Of a DNA stretch of 64,000 bases, positions 52,630-61,285 are shown piece by piece. Numbering within the stretch: the stretch's first letter is position 1; every line of letters begins with the position of its first letter. The DNA is taken from positions 499,713-563,712 of the forward strand of contig NZ_QMFA01000001.1 of assembly GCF_003285005.1 (NCBI RefSeq). The letters run 5' to 3'. The stretch comes from Paenibacillus sp. YN15 (GTDB taxonomy: Bacteria > Bacillota > Bacilli > Paenibacillales > NBRC-103111). Below the pieces are notes generated by a model, which did no database searches, was not told the DNA's origin, and worked only from the letters and a program-made list of their open reading frames with translations. Made by a program: the position numbers and the translations under genes.

Positions 52630-52705
52630 GGGGAATTAGCTCAGCTGGGAGAGCGCATCGCTGGCAGCGATGAGGTCAGGGGTTCGAGCCCCCTATTCTC
52701 CACCA
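52630..52705 (+). tRNA. tRNA-Ala (anticodon GGC)
   Basis: The 76-base gene folds as a full cloverleaf: acceptor GGGGAAT with ATTCTCC, D arm GCTCAGCTGGGAGAGC, anticodon stem CATCG/CGATG with loop CTGGCAG (anticodon GGC), T arm with GGTTCGAGCC and encoded CCA. The G3-U70 pair, the identity mark of alanine tRNA, is present. It is preceded by two 80-bp repeat units and followed by a terminator and then the acquired-looking CBASS region. Confidence 0.97.
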
Positions 52706-52716
52706 ACACCACACAC

Positions 52717-52740
52717 AAACGGCAGAGATGCCGTTTTTTT
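52717..52740 (+). terminator. Terminator of the tRNA-Ala unit
   Basis: AAACGGCA and TGCCGTTT form an eight-base stem with a GAGA loop, ending in seven T. Confidence 0.92.
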
Positions 52741-52799
52741 GTTTCGAGTTTGTTTTATGTGGAATCCTTAATATTGAGTCAGTACTGCTCGTCGATTAG

Positions 52800-52832
52800 C
52801 AAAAGCCCGATTTCATTCGATCTGGGCTTTTA
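52800..52832 (+). terminator. Hairpin with T-run between the tRNA and CBASS
   Basis: AAAAGCCCGAT (about 52800-52810) pairs with ATCTGGGCTTTT (about 52820-52831) with one bulge. It would insulate the CBASS operon from tRNA transcription. The rest of the 280-bp gap holds only AT-rich promoter-like DNA. Confidence 0.65.
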
Positions 52833-53020
52833 TGTCTTTAATTCCTTTGGGAAGCGACTCCACTTGAAAAGTAGTAATTGTGTGAATCGATAAGTTCATA
52901 GGACGGAACAAAACACACGTTCTGTTTTTCTCTTTACTTGATAAATAATTTGTAATATACTGAAAATAGCACTCGATCAACTAAAGTGCTAACAGGCATT
53001 TATGTACAGGAGGGGGATTT

Positions 53021-54199
53021 GTGGCAAAGGCTAAAAGAAATGGACAAGTAAAAGAAGTTACCAGATATATAAAAAGAGAAGTTGAACGAGAACTGTGGGC
53101 AAGAGCCGCAGGAAGATGCGAGTTTGAAGGTTGCAACATTTTATTATTCAAATCACCAGTCACTCAAGAGCGAGTAAATATTTCTGAAAAAGCACATATT
53201 TATTCCTTTTCCGAGAAAGGTCCAAGAGGATGGGGACCATTTACAAACAATCCCAAGGATTTAAACAATATAGATAATTTAATGCTTATGTGTCATGGTT
53301 GTCACACGACCATTGATCAAGATGAAAATGGGCAAAAGTATTCGGCAAACCTGCTTTTGCAATGGAAACAAAATCATGAATCCAGAGTTTCTATTGTTAC
53401 AGGAATTGCTTCTGACAAAAAGTCACATGTCGTTTTATATGGCAGTAATATTGGTGAGCAAAGATCAGTTATTCAAAAAGCTGAAGCAATTGATGCTATG
53501 TTTCCCAAACGCTATCCCGCCGAGGAAAGACCTATAAGTATGTCGATGGCTTGTTCACACCAAGATAAATCCCCAGAGTTTTGGGTCACTGAATGCAATC
53601 ATTTAGAAACGATGTTTAATAAAGAGATTACTAGACGAATTGAAGATGAACCCACTTCAGCTCATTTTTCAGTGTTTGCTCTTGCCCCAATGCCTTTACT
53701 TATTAAACTAGGGACTTTGTTTACAGATAAAGCTGACGTAGATGTTTATCAGCCAATTAGGGAACCTAAGACATGGAAGTGGCAGGAATATCCTGAAGGG
53801 TTTGAATTTATTATTAAAGAGCCAGAATCTTTCGATCATCCACCTGTACTCGTTATCTCTCTTACAGATAAAATTTCATATGAAAGAGTTCATAGGGTAA
53901 TCGGAAAAGATGTTTGTATTTGGGAATTGACTGTAGCTGACCAATACTTAGGTAATGACAACACTCGTTCGGAAGCACAGTTATCTTTAATGAGAACTGC
54001 AATACGGAAGCTTATGGTGAAGATAAAGGATAAGCATGGTTTTGGAACACCGCTAAGTATCTTCCCTACTATGGCTGTTTCGTTATCGATTGAGATGGGA
54101 AGAGCGAGGATGCCGAAAGCAGATATGCCGTGGGTCATTTATGATCAAAATAATGATGTTGGATCTTTTATTAAAGCACTGGAAATCGGAGGGATATGA
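53021..54199 (+). CDS. cap5: CBASS effector: HNH nuclease fused to SAVED domain (Cap5)
   Basis: The 392-residue protein joins an N-terminal HNH nuclease to a SAVED domain that binds cyclic oligonucleotides. The nuclease has H59 in EKAHIYSF and the metal site C91-H92-G93-C94-H95 in LMLMCHGCHTTID, with paired cysteines upstream at GRCEFEGC. The SAVED part (about 150-390) shows VFALAPMPLLIKLG, the WKWQEYPEGFEF stretch and FPTMAVSLSIEMGRARMP. When the partner CD-NTase makes its signal during phage infection, such effectors cut DNA and kill the cell. The start is GTG at 53021 behind AGGAGGGGG. The CD-NTase follows one base after the stop. Base use is AT-rich compared with the left of the window. 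Confidence 0.92.
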   Translation: MAKAKRNGQVKEVTRYIKREVERELWARAAGRCEFEGCNILLFKSPVTQERVNISEKAHIYSFSEKGPRGWGPFTNNPKDLNNIDNLMLMCHGCHTTIDQDENGQKYSANLLLQWKQNHESRVSIVTGIASDKKSHVVLYGSNIGEQRSVIQKAEAIDAMFPKRYPAEERPISMSMACSHQDKSPEFWVTECNHLETMFNKEITRRIEDEPTSAHFSVFALAPMPLLIKLGTLFTDKADVDVYQPIREPKTWKWQEYPEGFEFIIKEPESFDHPPVLVISLTDKISYERVHRVIGKDVCIWELTVADQYLGNDNTRSEAQLSLMRTAIRKLMVKIKDKHGFGTPLSIFPTMAVSLSIEMGRARMPKADMPWVIYDQNNDVGSFIKALEIGGI

Positions 54200-54200
54200 C

Positions 54201-55391
54201 TTGGCCACAAGAGAGCAAAAAGAATTTATTTTAAAAGAAATGATAGAAGCACTGGATTTGCCCGAATCTGCAATTGATAAAGCAGTCAAACGATACCAAG
54301 ACTTAGGTGAATGGTTTGATCGAGACGAATCTTCATTAAAGGACAATAAGGTACATATTTTCCCTCAAGGATCGTTTATGTTAGGAACAACAATAAGACC
54401 GATTAATGAAGAAGAGGAGTATGATCTGGATTTAGCATGTAAACTTAGGTCTGGGGTTACAAAACTTTCCCATTCTCAGGAGTCACTGAAAGAACTTATT
54501 GGTCAAGAACTGGAATATTACAGAAAAGCCCGTAATATTAAGGAAGAGCTTGTTTCTAAACATCGTTGTTGGAGATTGGAATACCAAGATGATATCAGTT
54601 TTCACATGGACATTGTGCCATGTATCCCAGAAGAAGAGGCTAAGCAGAAAATTCTTTTGGAATCGATGGTGAACTCCGGGCTTGATCAAACGGTAGCACA
54701 ACATGCATCACAGTTTTCTGTAGCAATAACCGATGATAGGCATAAAAGTTACAATAAAGTATGCGATGACTGGAATATTAGCAATCCAGAGGGATATGGA
54801 AAATGGTTTGAAAATCGTATGAAAAGCACTAATGAGCAAATACTCATGGAGAAAGCACAAGTAGACCAGGTTCCTGTTCATACTCGCAAAACGCCACTTC
54901 AGCGTTGCATTCAAATACTGAAGAGGCATCGTGATATAATGTTTGGTGAAAACGAATCCAAGCCCATTTCCATTATAATTACTACTCTTGCAGCAAGGGC
55001 GTATAATGGTGAAGAAGATTTGGTGTCAGCACTTACTAATATTTTAGCAACGATGGCAAAGCATATTAATACGAATACGCCTAGAGTACCCAATCCTGTG
55101 AATCCTGCTGAAGATTTTGCTGATCGCTGGAGTATGCCGGAATGTCGTCATTTAAATCTAGAACAGAATTTCAAAAACTGGCTCTATCAAGCTCAGAGTG
55201 ACTTGGCAAATATAACTTCTACAAGTGACACAACTTTTATTACGGAACAAGCTCAATTAAAATTCGGCCTTAAAGTTAGTGCAGATAAATTGGCAAAAGG
55301 TATGGGGGTAAACAAGGAATTAATGGCAACAGTTACTTCAAAGCAACATATAATCAACGATCCTCCAAAACCTTGGACAAATGGTATATAG
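54201..55391 (+). CDS. CBASS cyclic-nucleotide synthase (CD-NTase)
   Basis: The 396-residue enzyme has the cGAS/DncV nucleotidyltransferase site: G57-S58 in PQGSFMLGTTIRP, the metal-binding D75 and D77 in YDLDLACKL, and D137 in FHMDIVPCIPEE. It makes a cyclic di- or trinucleotide that activates the effector. The start is TTG at 54201: GGAGGG lies seven bases ahead, inside the end of cap5, so the two are coupled. The frame is open further upstream but inside cap5 with no ribosome site. The clade and signal molecule cannot be read by eye. Confidence 0.92.
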   Translation: MATREQKEFILKEMIEALDLPESAIDKAVKRYQDLGEWFDRDESSLKDNKVHIFPQGSFMLGTTIRPINEEEEYDLDLACKLRSGVTKLSHSQESLKELIGQELEYYRKARNIKEELVSKHRCWRLEYQDDISFHMDIVPCIPEEEAKQKILLESMVNSGLDQTVAQHASQFSVAITDDRHKSYNKVCDDWNISNPEGYGKWFENRMKSTNEQILMEKAQVDQVPVHTRKTPLQRCIQILKRHRDIMFGENESKPISIIITTLAARAYNGEEDLVSALTNILATMAKHINTNTPRVPNPVNPAEDFADRWSMPECRHLNLEQNFKNWLYQAQSDLANITSTSDTTFITEQAQLKFGLKVSADKLAKGMGVNKELMATVTSKQHIINDPPKPWTNGI

Positions 55392-55397
55392 GAGTCT

Positions 55398-56051
55398 ATG
55401 TTTATGCTTCAGAATGGTATTTTAGATTTTCTAAAGGATTACCCTGGAATGACAATAGCACCATCGAGAGAGAATGACACTATTCTGAAAGGATTATTCA
55501 AATTTAAAGCAAAAGTCGAGGGGCTGCCAGAGATTGAGGATTCTTATAGTCTATCAATTAGGATTCCATCGAAATTCCCCTTCCATATACCAATAGTGGA
55601 GGAAGATGGCGGTAAAATACCTAGAGATCATAATTACCATATTAATCCAGACAATACATTGTGTCTCGGCTCCCCCCTTCGGCTTTTCAAAAAGTTAAGT
55701 AGGAATCCGACTATTAACGTATTTGCAGAAGAATGTCTTGTTCCTTATTTGTATGCTGTTTCATATAAGCTTCAAAACGGTGGAAGCTTTATATTCGGCG
55801 AGCTTGCTCATGGTCAGAAGGGAATAATCTATGATTATACGCAGCTTTTAGGGCTAACGACTCGGGATCAGGTCATATATGCCCTAAGATTGCTAGGAGT
55901 AAACAAGCGACTAGCAAATAAACAAGCGTGTCCCTGCAAGTGCGGAAAGAGATTGGGTGCATGCAATTTCCGCAAAGTACTTAATCAATATAGGCAAATT
56001 GCCCCCTCGTCGTACTATAGAGAGCAATTGCAGAATATCAAGGGATATTAA
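55398..56051 (+). CDS. CBASS E2-like ubiquitin-conjugating-type protein
   Basis: The 217-residue protein resembles bacterial E2-like proteins of short type II CBASS, which act on the CD-NTase without an E1 partner. The E2-type fold shows LSIRIPSKFPFHIPIVEEDGG and the active-site context NYHINPDNTLCLGSP with cysteine C89. The C-terminus carries a cysteine cluster CPCKCGKRLGACNFRKVL that could bind zinc. ATG at 55398 is close behind ATAGGAG; ATG at 55404 has better spacing. It is the last gene before a strong terminator. Confidence 0.85.
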   Translation: MFMLQNGILDFLKDYPGMTIAPSRENDTILKGLFKFKAKVEGLPEIEDSYSLSIRIPSKFPFHIPIVEEDGGKIPRDHNYHINPDNTLCLGSPLRLFKKLSRNPTINVFAEECLVPYLYAVSYKLQNGGSFIFGELAHGQKGIIYDYTQLLGLTTRDQVIYALRLLGVNKRLANKQACPCKCGKRLGACNFRKVLNQYRQIAPSSYYREQLQNIKGY

Positions 56052-56088
56052 AATTCATTAGTAGACATCAATTAGTATTACAACTGTT

Positions 56089-56124
56089 GCATTTACAGCT
56101 TCCTGCGCTGTAGATGCTTTTTTT
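56089..56124 (+). terminator. Terminator of the CBASS operon
   Basis: GCATTTACAGC (56089-56099) pairs with GCTGTAGATGC (56107-56117) with one G-T pair, followed by seven T. It closes the three-gene operon. Confidence 0.9.
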
Positions 56125-56181
56125 ATGCAAATTAAGCAACTAAAACGATGATAATACCTTTGAAATAACGCCAGAAGAGAG

Positions 56182-56451
56182 GTGAAATACAATAAACTTC
56201 GGGAAGCTAACAACAAACTTCTAAGGTCCAAGCAAATCCACCTGTACCAACTCGATATCGATCCCCCCACCGAGCAGCACTTGCTCTCCCTTACCCAGCG
56301 TCACCTGAAGCTGGCAGTCGAACACGGTCATCGTTAGATGACCCTCGACCGCCGCGTCGAGATCAGCAAGGAAATCGAAGTTATTCGAGCCGAGCACGAT
56401 TCTATAATCGTCAACTTGAGCCAGCAGCAAGAATTACAGGTAGCGCTATGA
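56182..56451 (+). pseudogene. Small gene split by an in-frame amber codon
   Basis: A GTG at 56182 opens a frame encoding MKYNKLREANNKLL... for 51 residues to a TAG at 56335. The very next codon is ATG and the same frame runs 37 more residues (MTLDRRVEISKEIEVIRAEH...) to 56451. Read through, this gives an 89-residue helical protein; LKLAVEHGH plus RRVEISKEIEVI weakly recalls the Spo0E phosphatase motif. The likely history is loss by a stop mutation; two tiny coupled genes are less likely. The segment is GC-richer than its surroundings. The rest of the 56.45-56.68 kb gap shows only short broken frames, for example one ending ACRRAIIYLQTIAEPR near 56640. Confidence 0.35.
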
Positions 56452-56676
56452 ACAAATCGACCAACTCGCACGATTCTAACCGCTCCGCCGGGGCACAGCG
56501 CTGCGCAGAGCACCGGACCTTGCCTTACAACAACTCCCCCAGGAACATTTTCCTGACGGCTTCAGGCGGTCTGGGAACGCTTTTACTTTAAAGCGTGTCG
56601 CCGCGCCATTATTTACTTGCAAACCATAGCCGAACCAAGGTAACATGCCAGAAACGCGAAGAAGGGTGGGGTATGG

Positions 56677-56967
56677 ATGGCGCGGCAGCATTGGCCGGAT
56701 TGGATGAATCCTGCATTTGAGGAACGCTTTTTTGAACGGGCTAGGGAGGTTTCAAATATGGAGGAGTTGAAGGAACCTACCCATCAGCAACAAGAAATAA
56801 CAGCCAGGCTTAGGAAGCAACTTATCCCGGAGCAGGTCGAACTGATGCTTAAATGGGAAGAAAACATTAACTATCGCTGTACGTTAGAAAAGGAGTGGCT
56901 GTATTACGCGGGACTTAAGGATGGTCTTCATATTTGGAAGCGCCTGTTAAACAGTATGGCGGACTAA
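56677..56967 (+). CDS. Hypothetical small helical protein
   Basis: The 96-residue protein has charged, helix-forming sequence with the C-terminal block EKEWLYYAGLKDGLHIWKRL, a pattern seen in small Bacillales proteins of unknown role. Two starts are possible: ATG 56677, or ATG 56758 with GGGAGG nine bases upstream. No function can be assigned. It is followed by the convergent XRE regulator. Confidence 0.5.
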   Translation: MARQHWPDWMNPAFEERFFERAREVSNMEELKEPTHQQQEITARLRKQLIPEQVELMLKWEENINYRCTLEKEWLYYAGLKDGLHIWKRLLNSMAD

Positions 56968-57036
56968 ACATGGAGGAAAGCAGGAGCCGCGGCTTCTGCT
57001 TTCTCCAAAGCATTACGAAATACAATCAACAGGATA

Positions 57037-57315
57037 TTACTCATCTAATGATTCTTGGTCGGATACAAGCTTATCATACTCTTCTGCAACCCTGCGGAAG
57101 AAGACGGCTGGCTTGATACCGAGACCATTACATAAGTCGAAAATCTTGCTCACTGATGGCTCGTGCTTCCCGCTCTCCACCATAGAGATAAATGAGCGAT
57201 CTAAATTACAACGGTAAGCAATCTCTTCTTGACTGATTTTTGGAGTTTGTCTATTTCGTTCTGCTTGAAGGATTCTGCCGATGATTTTTGGAATGAGTTC
57301 TTTGGATTGACGCAT
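57037..57315 (-). CDS. XRE-family helix-turn-helix regulator
   Basis: The 92-residue protein is essentially one helix-turn-helix domain: ISQEEIAYRCNLDRSFISMVESGKHEPSVSKIFDLCNGLGI, of the short phage or mobile-element repressor type. AGAGG lies seven bases before the ATG at 57315. Its target may be its own promoter or the envelope cluster that starts 220 bp away on the other strand. Confidence 0.88.
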   Translation of the reverse strand: MRQSKELIPKIIGRILQAERNRQTPKISQEEIAYRCNLDRSFISMVESGKHEPSVSKIFDLCNGLGIKPAVFFRRVAEEYDKLVSDQESLDE

Positions 57316-57538
57316 GAAAAAACCTCTTTTAGAAACTATTACATCATGGTATGATAAAAACGACAGTTGAAAGTATTCAACAAAAAGGTAATATATGTAT
57401 TTTATTCATTGTATTTTCAGATTGTATGCAGTGAGAGGATGATGGATCAGGAAAAAGCAGCTTTATGGGTGACTAAAGGAGCCTAACCATGAAAATCCGA
57501 AATATGTTCAGTTCAATATCTAATATGGGGAGGAAAAA

Positions 57539-58078
57539 ATGAGCACGACTTATAATGCAGGAATACCTATGCTGGTTTTACTTCTTTTACTCATCGCAAT
57601 TGGCTATGCTCTGTCATCGGTTATCCGTGGTCGATCCAATCGGGCGTGGCTTCAAGGAATTATCCATTTCTTTAGCGCACTGAAAACCCTTATAGGCGCA
57701 ATTTTGCTTACAGCGGGAGTCGTTTTAATTGTGTATGGATTTCTTGAATACAATGAGCAGAAGAACACTTTGCAAGGGAAGCTGTCAAATGCCCTGTCAG
57801 ACAAACCGGATCATACGCCGATTTTTATCGTGATCGGCGGTGCATGTCTGGTCATCCTTGGTTTAACTCTACTTTTATTGAAAACAAAGCAAGCGCCAGT
57901 GATTCATTATGTTGCTTCTAAGGAGATCTTGGCAGGAGGTGGGATGGCCGCTACTACTGGAGAAGGTAATGGCAGACAAACCTTTTGTGAACAATGCGGT
58001 TCTTCAGTGGGAGCGAATAGCCAGTTTTGTTCTTCATGTGGAGCAATACTTCAGCCTGCCGCTGGAGGGAACCGATGA
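57539..58078 (+). CDS. Membrane protein with C-terminal zinc ribbon
   Basis: The 179-residue protein has three hydrophobic segments (about 8-28, 50-72, 95-115) and a C-terminal zinc-ribbon domain FCEQCGSSVGANSQFCSSCGA. GGGGAGG lies six bases before the ATG. Its stop overlaps the next gene's start (ATGA). The function is unknown; it may present the next protein at the membrane. Confidence 0.82.
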   Translation: MSTTYNAGIPMLVLLLLLIAIGYALSSVIRGRSNRAWLQGIIHFFSALKTLIGAILLTAGVVLIVYGFLEYNEQKNTLQGKLSNALSDKPDHTPIFIVIGGACLVILGLTLLLLKTKQAPVIHYVASKEILAGGGMAATTGEGNGRQTFCEQCGSSVGANSQFCSSCGAILQPAAGGNR

Positions 58079-59781
58079 TGTTGAACAGAATTTCTTCATA
58101 CATAAAAGTGTGGGATCGCCGTAGAATCAAGGTGCTCCTATGGACAATCGCGCTCGGCAGTGCCTTCGTTGGCAGCAATCTGTTCTTTGATAATAACTCT
58201 GTGCAGGCAGAACAAGCCTCGGTCTCTACCAAGCAGGTTCCTGTGCGCTTGGATGGAGTCCTGCAATCCTTTGATCCGCCAGCAGTTATGATCGATGAAG
58301 TGACGTTGGTTCCCTTTCGTCCTGTGTTCGAACAACTGGGTGCAGTAGTGAGTTTTGATGCTAGTACCCAGACTGTTACAGCGGTAAAGGATGACAAGAG
58401 AATTCAGCTTACAATCGGCAGCGCCATTGGAAAAATTGGGGACCAATCATGGCCGCTTCCAACAAAGGCACAGCTTATCGACGGTACCACTATGGTTCCT
58501 TTGCGCTTCATATCGGAAGCTCTTTTGGCCAATGTAGAATGGGATATGCGGACGGCATCCGTGAGTATTACCAGTTTTGAGCATTTGTCTCCCCTTAAGG
58601 CTAAAGTGAACCAGATTATCGGTCAGATCATAACGCCTACTATGACGAACTTTCAGAAGATCTATGCGATTCACAAGTATGTGGTTAACCATGTTACCTA
58701 TGATTATGTGAATTATTACAAAGGTACGGTTCCTCTATTATCTTATTCTGCGGAAGGCGCTCTCCTTGGCGGCTTAGCGGTATGTGATGGCTATACGAAA
58801 GCCATGTCTGTTTTATTGGATAAGGTCGAAATCGAAAATATAAGAGTGATGGGGACCGTGAGAGCCGGTGAGCATTCATGGAACATGGTACAACTCAACG
58901 GTCAGTATTATCATATTGATGCAACATGGAATGATTCGGACAATAATATTAGGAATAAGCACGAACTTTCGCAAGGAGTGGATACATCTCTTGATTATTT
59001 GGAGACATATAACCCTACAAAGGATTTAGGCTACAAATACTTTTTAGTGTCCAGTGAACGCTTAGAAGGACATACGTTCCCCACATCCGCATACCCGAAA
59101 ACGAGCCATTCGTTTGATGGTGTGTTTTCAGAAGCCATTCCTTTTGGTGAAACTGCTGATGATATTTATGTGAGGGCTTTATTCCGTAATGGAGGAGAAT
59201 TTAGTTACGGAGCATTAAAAGGAATAGCCAAGATCGACAAAAATGGCGAAAGGAGCTATCCGTTTTCGAATAGCGATGTTGAAGTCAGCCGTTTTCTTAC
59301 CCCTATTATTTTTGATGATCACTTGTATTATGGAGTGGGCGATATCATTGATAATGTCTTTCCAGTCTCTTTATCCATCCATCGTATTTCGTTGAACAGC
59401 GGCGAGGACACCCCTTTTCTGGATAAGGTGTTTGATTTGAAAGTCAGCGGTAAATATATGTTTTATACAGCCGAGGTTAAAGAAGCCAATGATCGCGGCT
59501 TCATTACACGTAATAGTCATTTACGTCGTATTCTCTCAAATGGTGAACAGGATACCTTAATAGCCGAGAATATAGGTTCATTTCTGCTTCACGGCAACTT
59601 CATTTATTATACGAAGAAGGGCGACTCCTCCTCTTCCAATAAGACTTTGCACCGGGTAAGTCTGGAAGGAAAAGACGATACCCTATTAGCCACCGGAGCA
59701 GATATTGACCATATAGATGGCTACAGCGAGGGGATATTATCTATTCAGGTTCAAAAGTATATTCACCTAAGAAACGAGTAA
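58075..59781 (+). CDS. Exported transglutaminase-like protein with copper-amine-oxidase-N domain
   Basis: The 568-residue protein has a membrane anchor or signal segment (about 18-38), a copper-amine-oxidase-N-type repeat (about 48-165; TLVPFRPVFEQLGAVV, TMVPLRFISEALLANV), a transglutaminase/peptidase-like domain with C237 (GLAVCDGYTKAM), H267 (AGEHSWNMVQ) and D282 (YYHIDATWND), and a C-terminal DUF5050-like beta repeat region. All three catalytic residues are present, so it is probably a protein or peptidoglycan cross-linker or protease at the cell surface. The start overlaps the previous stop by four bases, behind GGAGGG. Confidence 0.85.
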   Translation: MMLNRISSYIKVWDRRRIKVLLWTIALGSAFVGSNLFFDNNSVQAEQASVSTKQVPVRLDGVLQSFDPPAVMIDEVTLVPFRPVFEQLGAVVSFDASTQTVTAVKDDKRIQLTIGSAIGKIGDQSWPLPTKAQLIDGTTMVPLRFISEALLANVEWDMRTASVSITSFEHLSPLKAKVNQIIGQIITPTMTNFQKIYAIHKYVVNHVTYDYVNYYKGTVPLLSYSAEGALLGGLAVCDGYTKAMSVLLDKVEIENIRVMGTVRAGEHSWNMVQLNGQYYHIDATWNDSDNNIRNKHELSQGVDTSLDYLETYNPTKDLGYKYFLVSSERLEGHTFPTSAYPKTSHSFDGVFSEAIPFGETADDIYVRALFRNGGEFSYGALKGIAKIDKNGERSYPFSNSDVEVSRFLTPIIFDDHLYYGVGDIIDNVFPVSLSIHRISLNSGEDTPFLDKVFDLKVSGKYMFYTAEVKEANDRGFITRNSHLRRILSNGEQDTLIAENIGSFLLHGNFIYYTKKGDSSSSNKTLHRVSLEGKDDTLLATGADIDHIDGYSEGILSIQVQKYIHLRNE

Positions 59782-59929
59782 AAGCCGAATAAGCAAAATA
59801 AACTCATAAGGGGATTGATCGGATAATGAAGTGGAATCGGGATAAATTCAAAGATTGTCACGGAGATAGCCGCTATCAATCTCGGTAAAACTAAAAGTAT
59901 CAATTATTTCTGCTTAGGAGTGTTCTACG

Positions 59930-60865
59930 TTGAAGAAACTAATCATTGGTGCAATCTCGGTAAGTCTTGCCTTATCTTTGGGTGCTTGTTCGACTGCACC
60001 TAAGCCGTTGGATGAGGTGAAATTGAAGTCAGCAATCACTTCCTATCTTTCATCAAAGGACTCTAGAAGTGATTTCACGATTACCGAGTTCAGCAACCGC
60101 AAAATAGAAAAGACAAATGATGGGATAGACATTAAGGTTAGTGTTGAGTCCGGTGGGCAACTCAAAGGCAGTACGATTAAAGATCCTGCCGCCAAGACTC
60201 CCGTTCATAAGGAGTCGCTTTACCGTGCTCACTTACAGTACATGGATGAACAGTGGGTGGTGACTGGAGTAAATAAAATTGAAGATTTAGTAGTCACCCC
60301 CAAAGAAGGAATAAACCCGCTCTCCTTGCCTGATTTCATGGGACGTACTGCCACTTTTAACTCTGAGAAGACTCGCTACTGGGACACTAAAGTGGTGGAT
60401 CAAAAAAGCGACCTTCCAAATGGTACTGATACAATAACCTTAAGTAAGTCGTCCAAAAACGCCATCATTACAGAAAGTGGTACCATTAAGTATAATTTCA
60501 CCTACAACAAAGAATCTGGTTACTGGGAAAAGACCAGTGAGGTCAAGTCAGCCGATTGGAAGCGTTCCTATGCTCTTGGGGGTAGATGGAATTACAAGTT
60601 CACCTCAAAAGACGGTTATTACGTCACAATCAACCTGTACCTGTCGGACGTAAATGCTAATGGTGAGGTTACAGCCAAGCTCGACTCTGATGCCATCCGA
60701 GCCGGGGCTTTCTCTGGTCTGGATATGAAGACTTCATGGACAGCTAAAGCTTCCCCGGAAAATCCGTTTGTCTTTAAGTCCAGCGAGACCTCTGTCAATT
60801 TAGTAATCCCCGATGAAGGGGAAACCAACGTTATTAAACTGGGTGATAACATTTTTCGTAGGTAA
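59930..60865 (+). CDS. Hypothetical lipoprotein
   Basis: The 311-residue protein has a lipoprotein signal (ALSLGACS, cysteine 20) and a soluble beta-rich remainder with no domain I recognise. The first part (30-130) recalls NTF2-like or DUF4878-type folds (YRAHLQYMDEQWVVTGVNKI). TTG at 59930 is the start, with TAGGAG ten bases before. It follows the transglutaminase gene by 148 bp and probably belongs to the same envelope cluster. Confidence 0.75.
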   Translation: MKKLIIGAISVSLALSLGACSTAPKPLDEVKLKSAITSYLSSKDSRSDFTITEFSNRKIEKTNDGIDIKVSVESGGQLKGSTIKDPAAKTPVHKESLYRAHLQYMDEQWVVTGVNKIEDLVVTPKEGINPLSLPDFMGRTATFNSEKTRYWDTKVVDQKSDLPNGTDTITLSKSSKNAIITESGTIKYNFTYNKESGYWEKTSEVKSADWKRSYALGGRWNYKFTSKDGYYVTINLYLSDVNANGEVTAKLDSDAIRAGAFSGLDMKTSWTAKASPENPFVFKSSETSVNLVIPDEGETNVIKLGDNIFRR

Positions 60866-61164
60866 CATCGTAAGCGGGCGGGGAGGTTGGAGGTGCATGC
60901 TTAATTATTGTAGGCTTGATTCTGCTCCTGCTGAAATCGAAGGGAAAGCACACCCCCCTGCGCTGCTACGCGCTCACAATGGCTCTGTGGCGGGTTCTGT
61001 CTCCCCCGCTCCATGGGCCTGCCTTCGTTCAAACGAGGCGTTCTGGTGGCTTTACGTGGTTTTGAATTTGTGGGTTGGCTTAGGTCGGCATAGATGCTAC
61101 TATTGATGTAGATACCTATCGGTTGGGTTCCATTCAAAATGCTCTTCATGAAAAAGATGGAATG

Positions 61165-61203
61165 TGTCCCATTCTCATTTGGATCTGTCCATTCTCACTG
61201 GGA
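61165..61203. repeat. Two 21-bp-spaced copies, possible IS21-type end
   Basis: TGTCCCATTCTCATTTGGA (61165-61183) recurs as TGTCCATTCTCACTGGGA (61186-61203). Closely spaced repeated ends are typical of IS21-family elements. No transposase gene is present, so it would be a remnant. Confidence 0.35.
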
Positions 61204-61285
61204 ACTGGACGGGGAAAGGTAGAAAAGCCTTGATATTGCTGGGTTTTTCGGAGGTTGCAGGGCGCCAGTGTTTAGTATATCAATA

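Noticed and set aside
52470-52705. CRISPR array suggested by the regular 80-bp repeats
   Set aside because: The units contain no short direct repeats with variable spacers, and no Cas gene is nearby; the period ends in a tRNA.
56221-56430. Reverse-strand 69-codon ORF
   Set aside because: The forward strand has a better ribosome site and more protein-like sequence over the same bases.
60813-61106. 97-codon forward ORF overlapping the lipoprotein gene end
   Set aside because: It begins inside the lipoprotein gene, has no ribosome site, and its composition is not protein-like.
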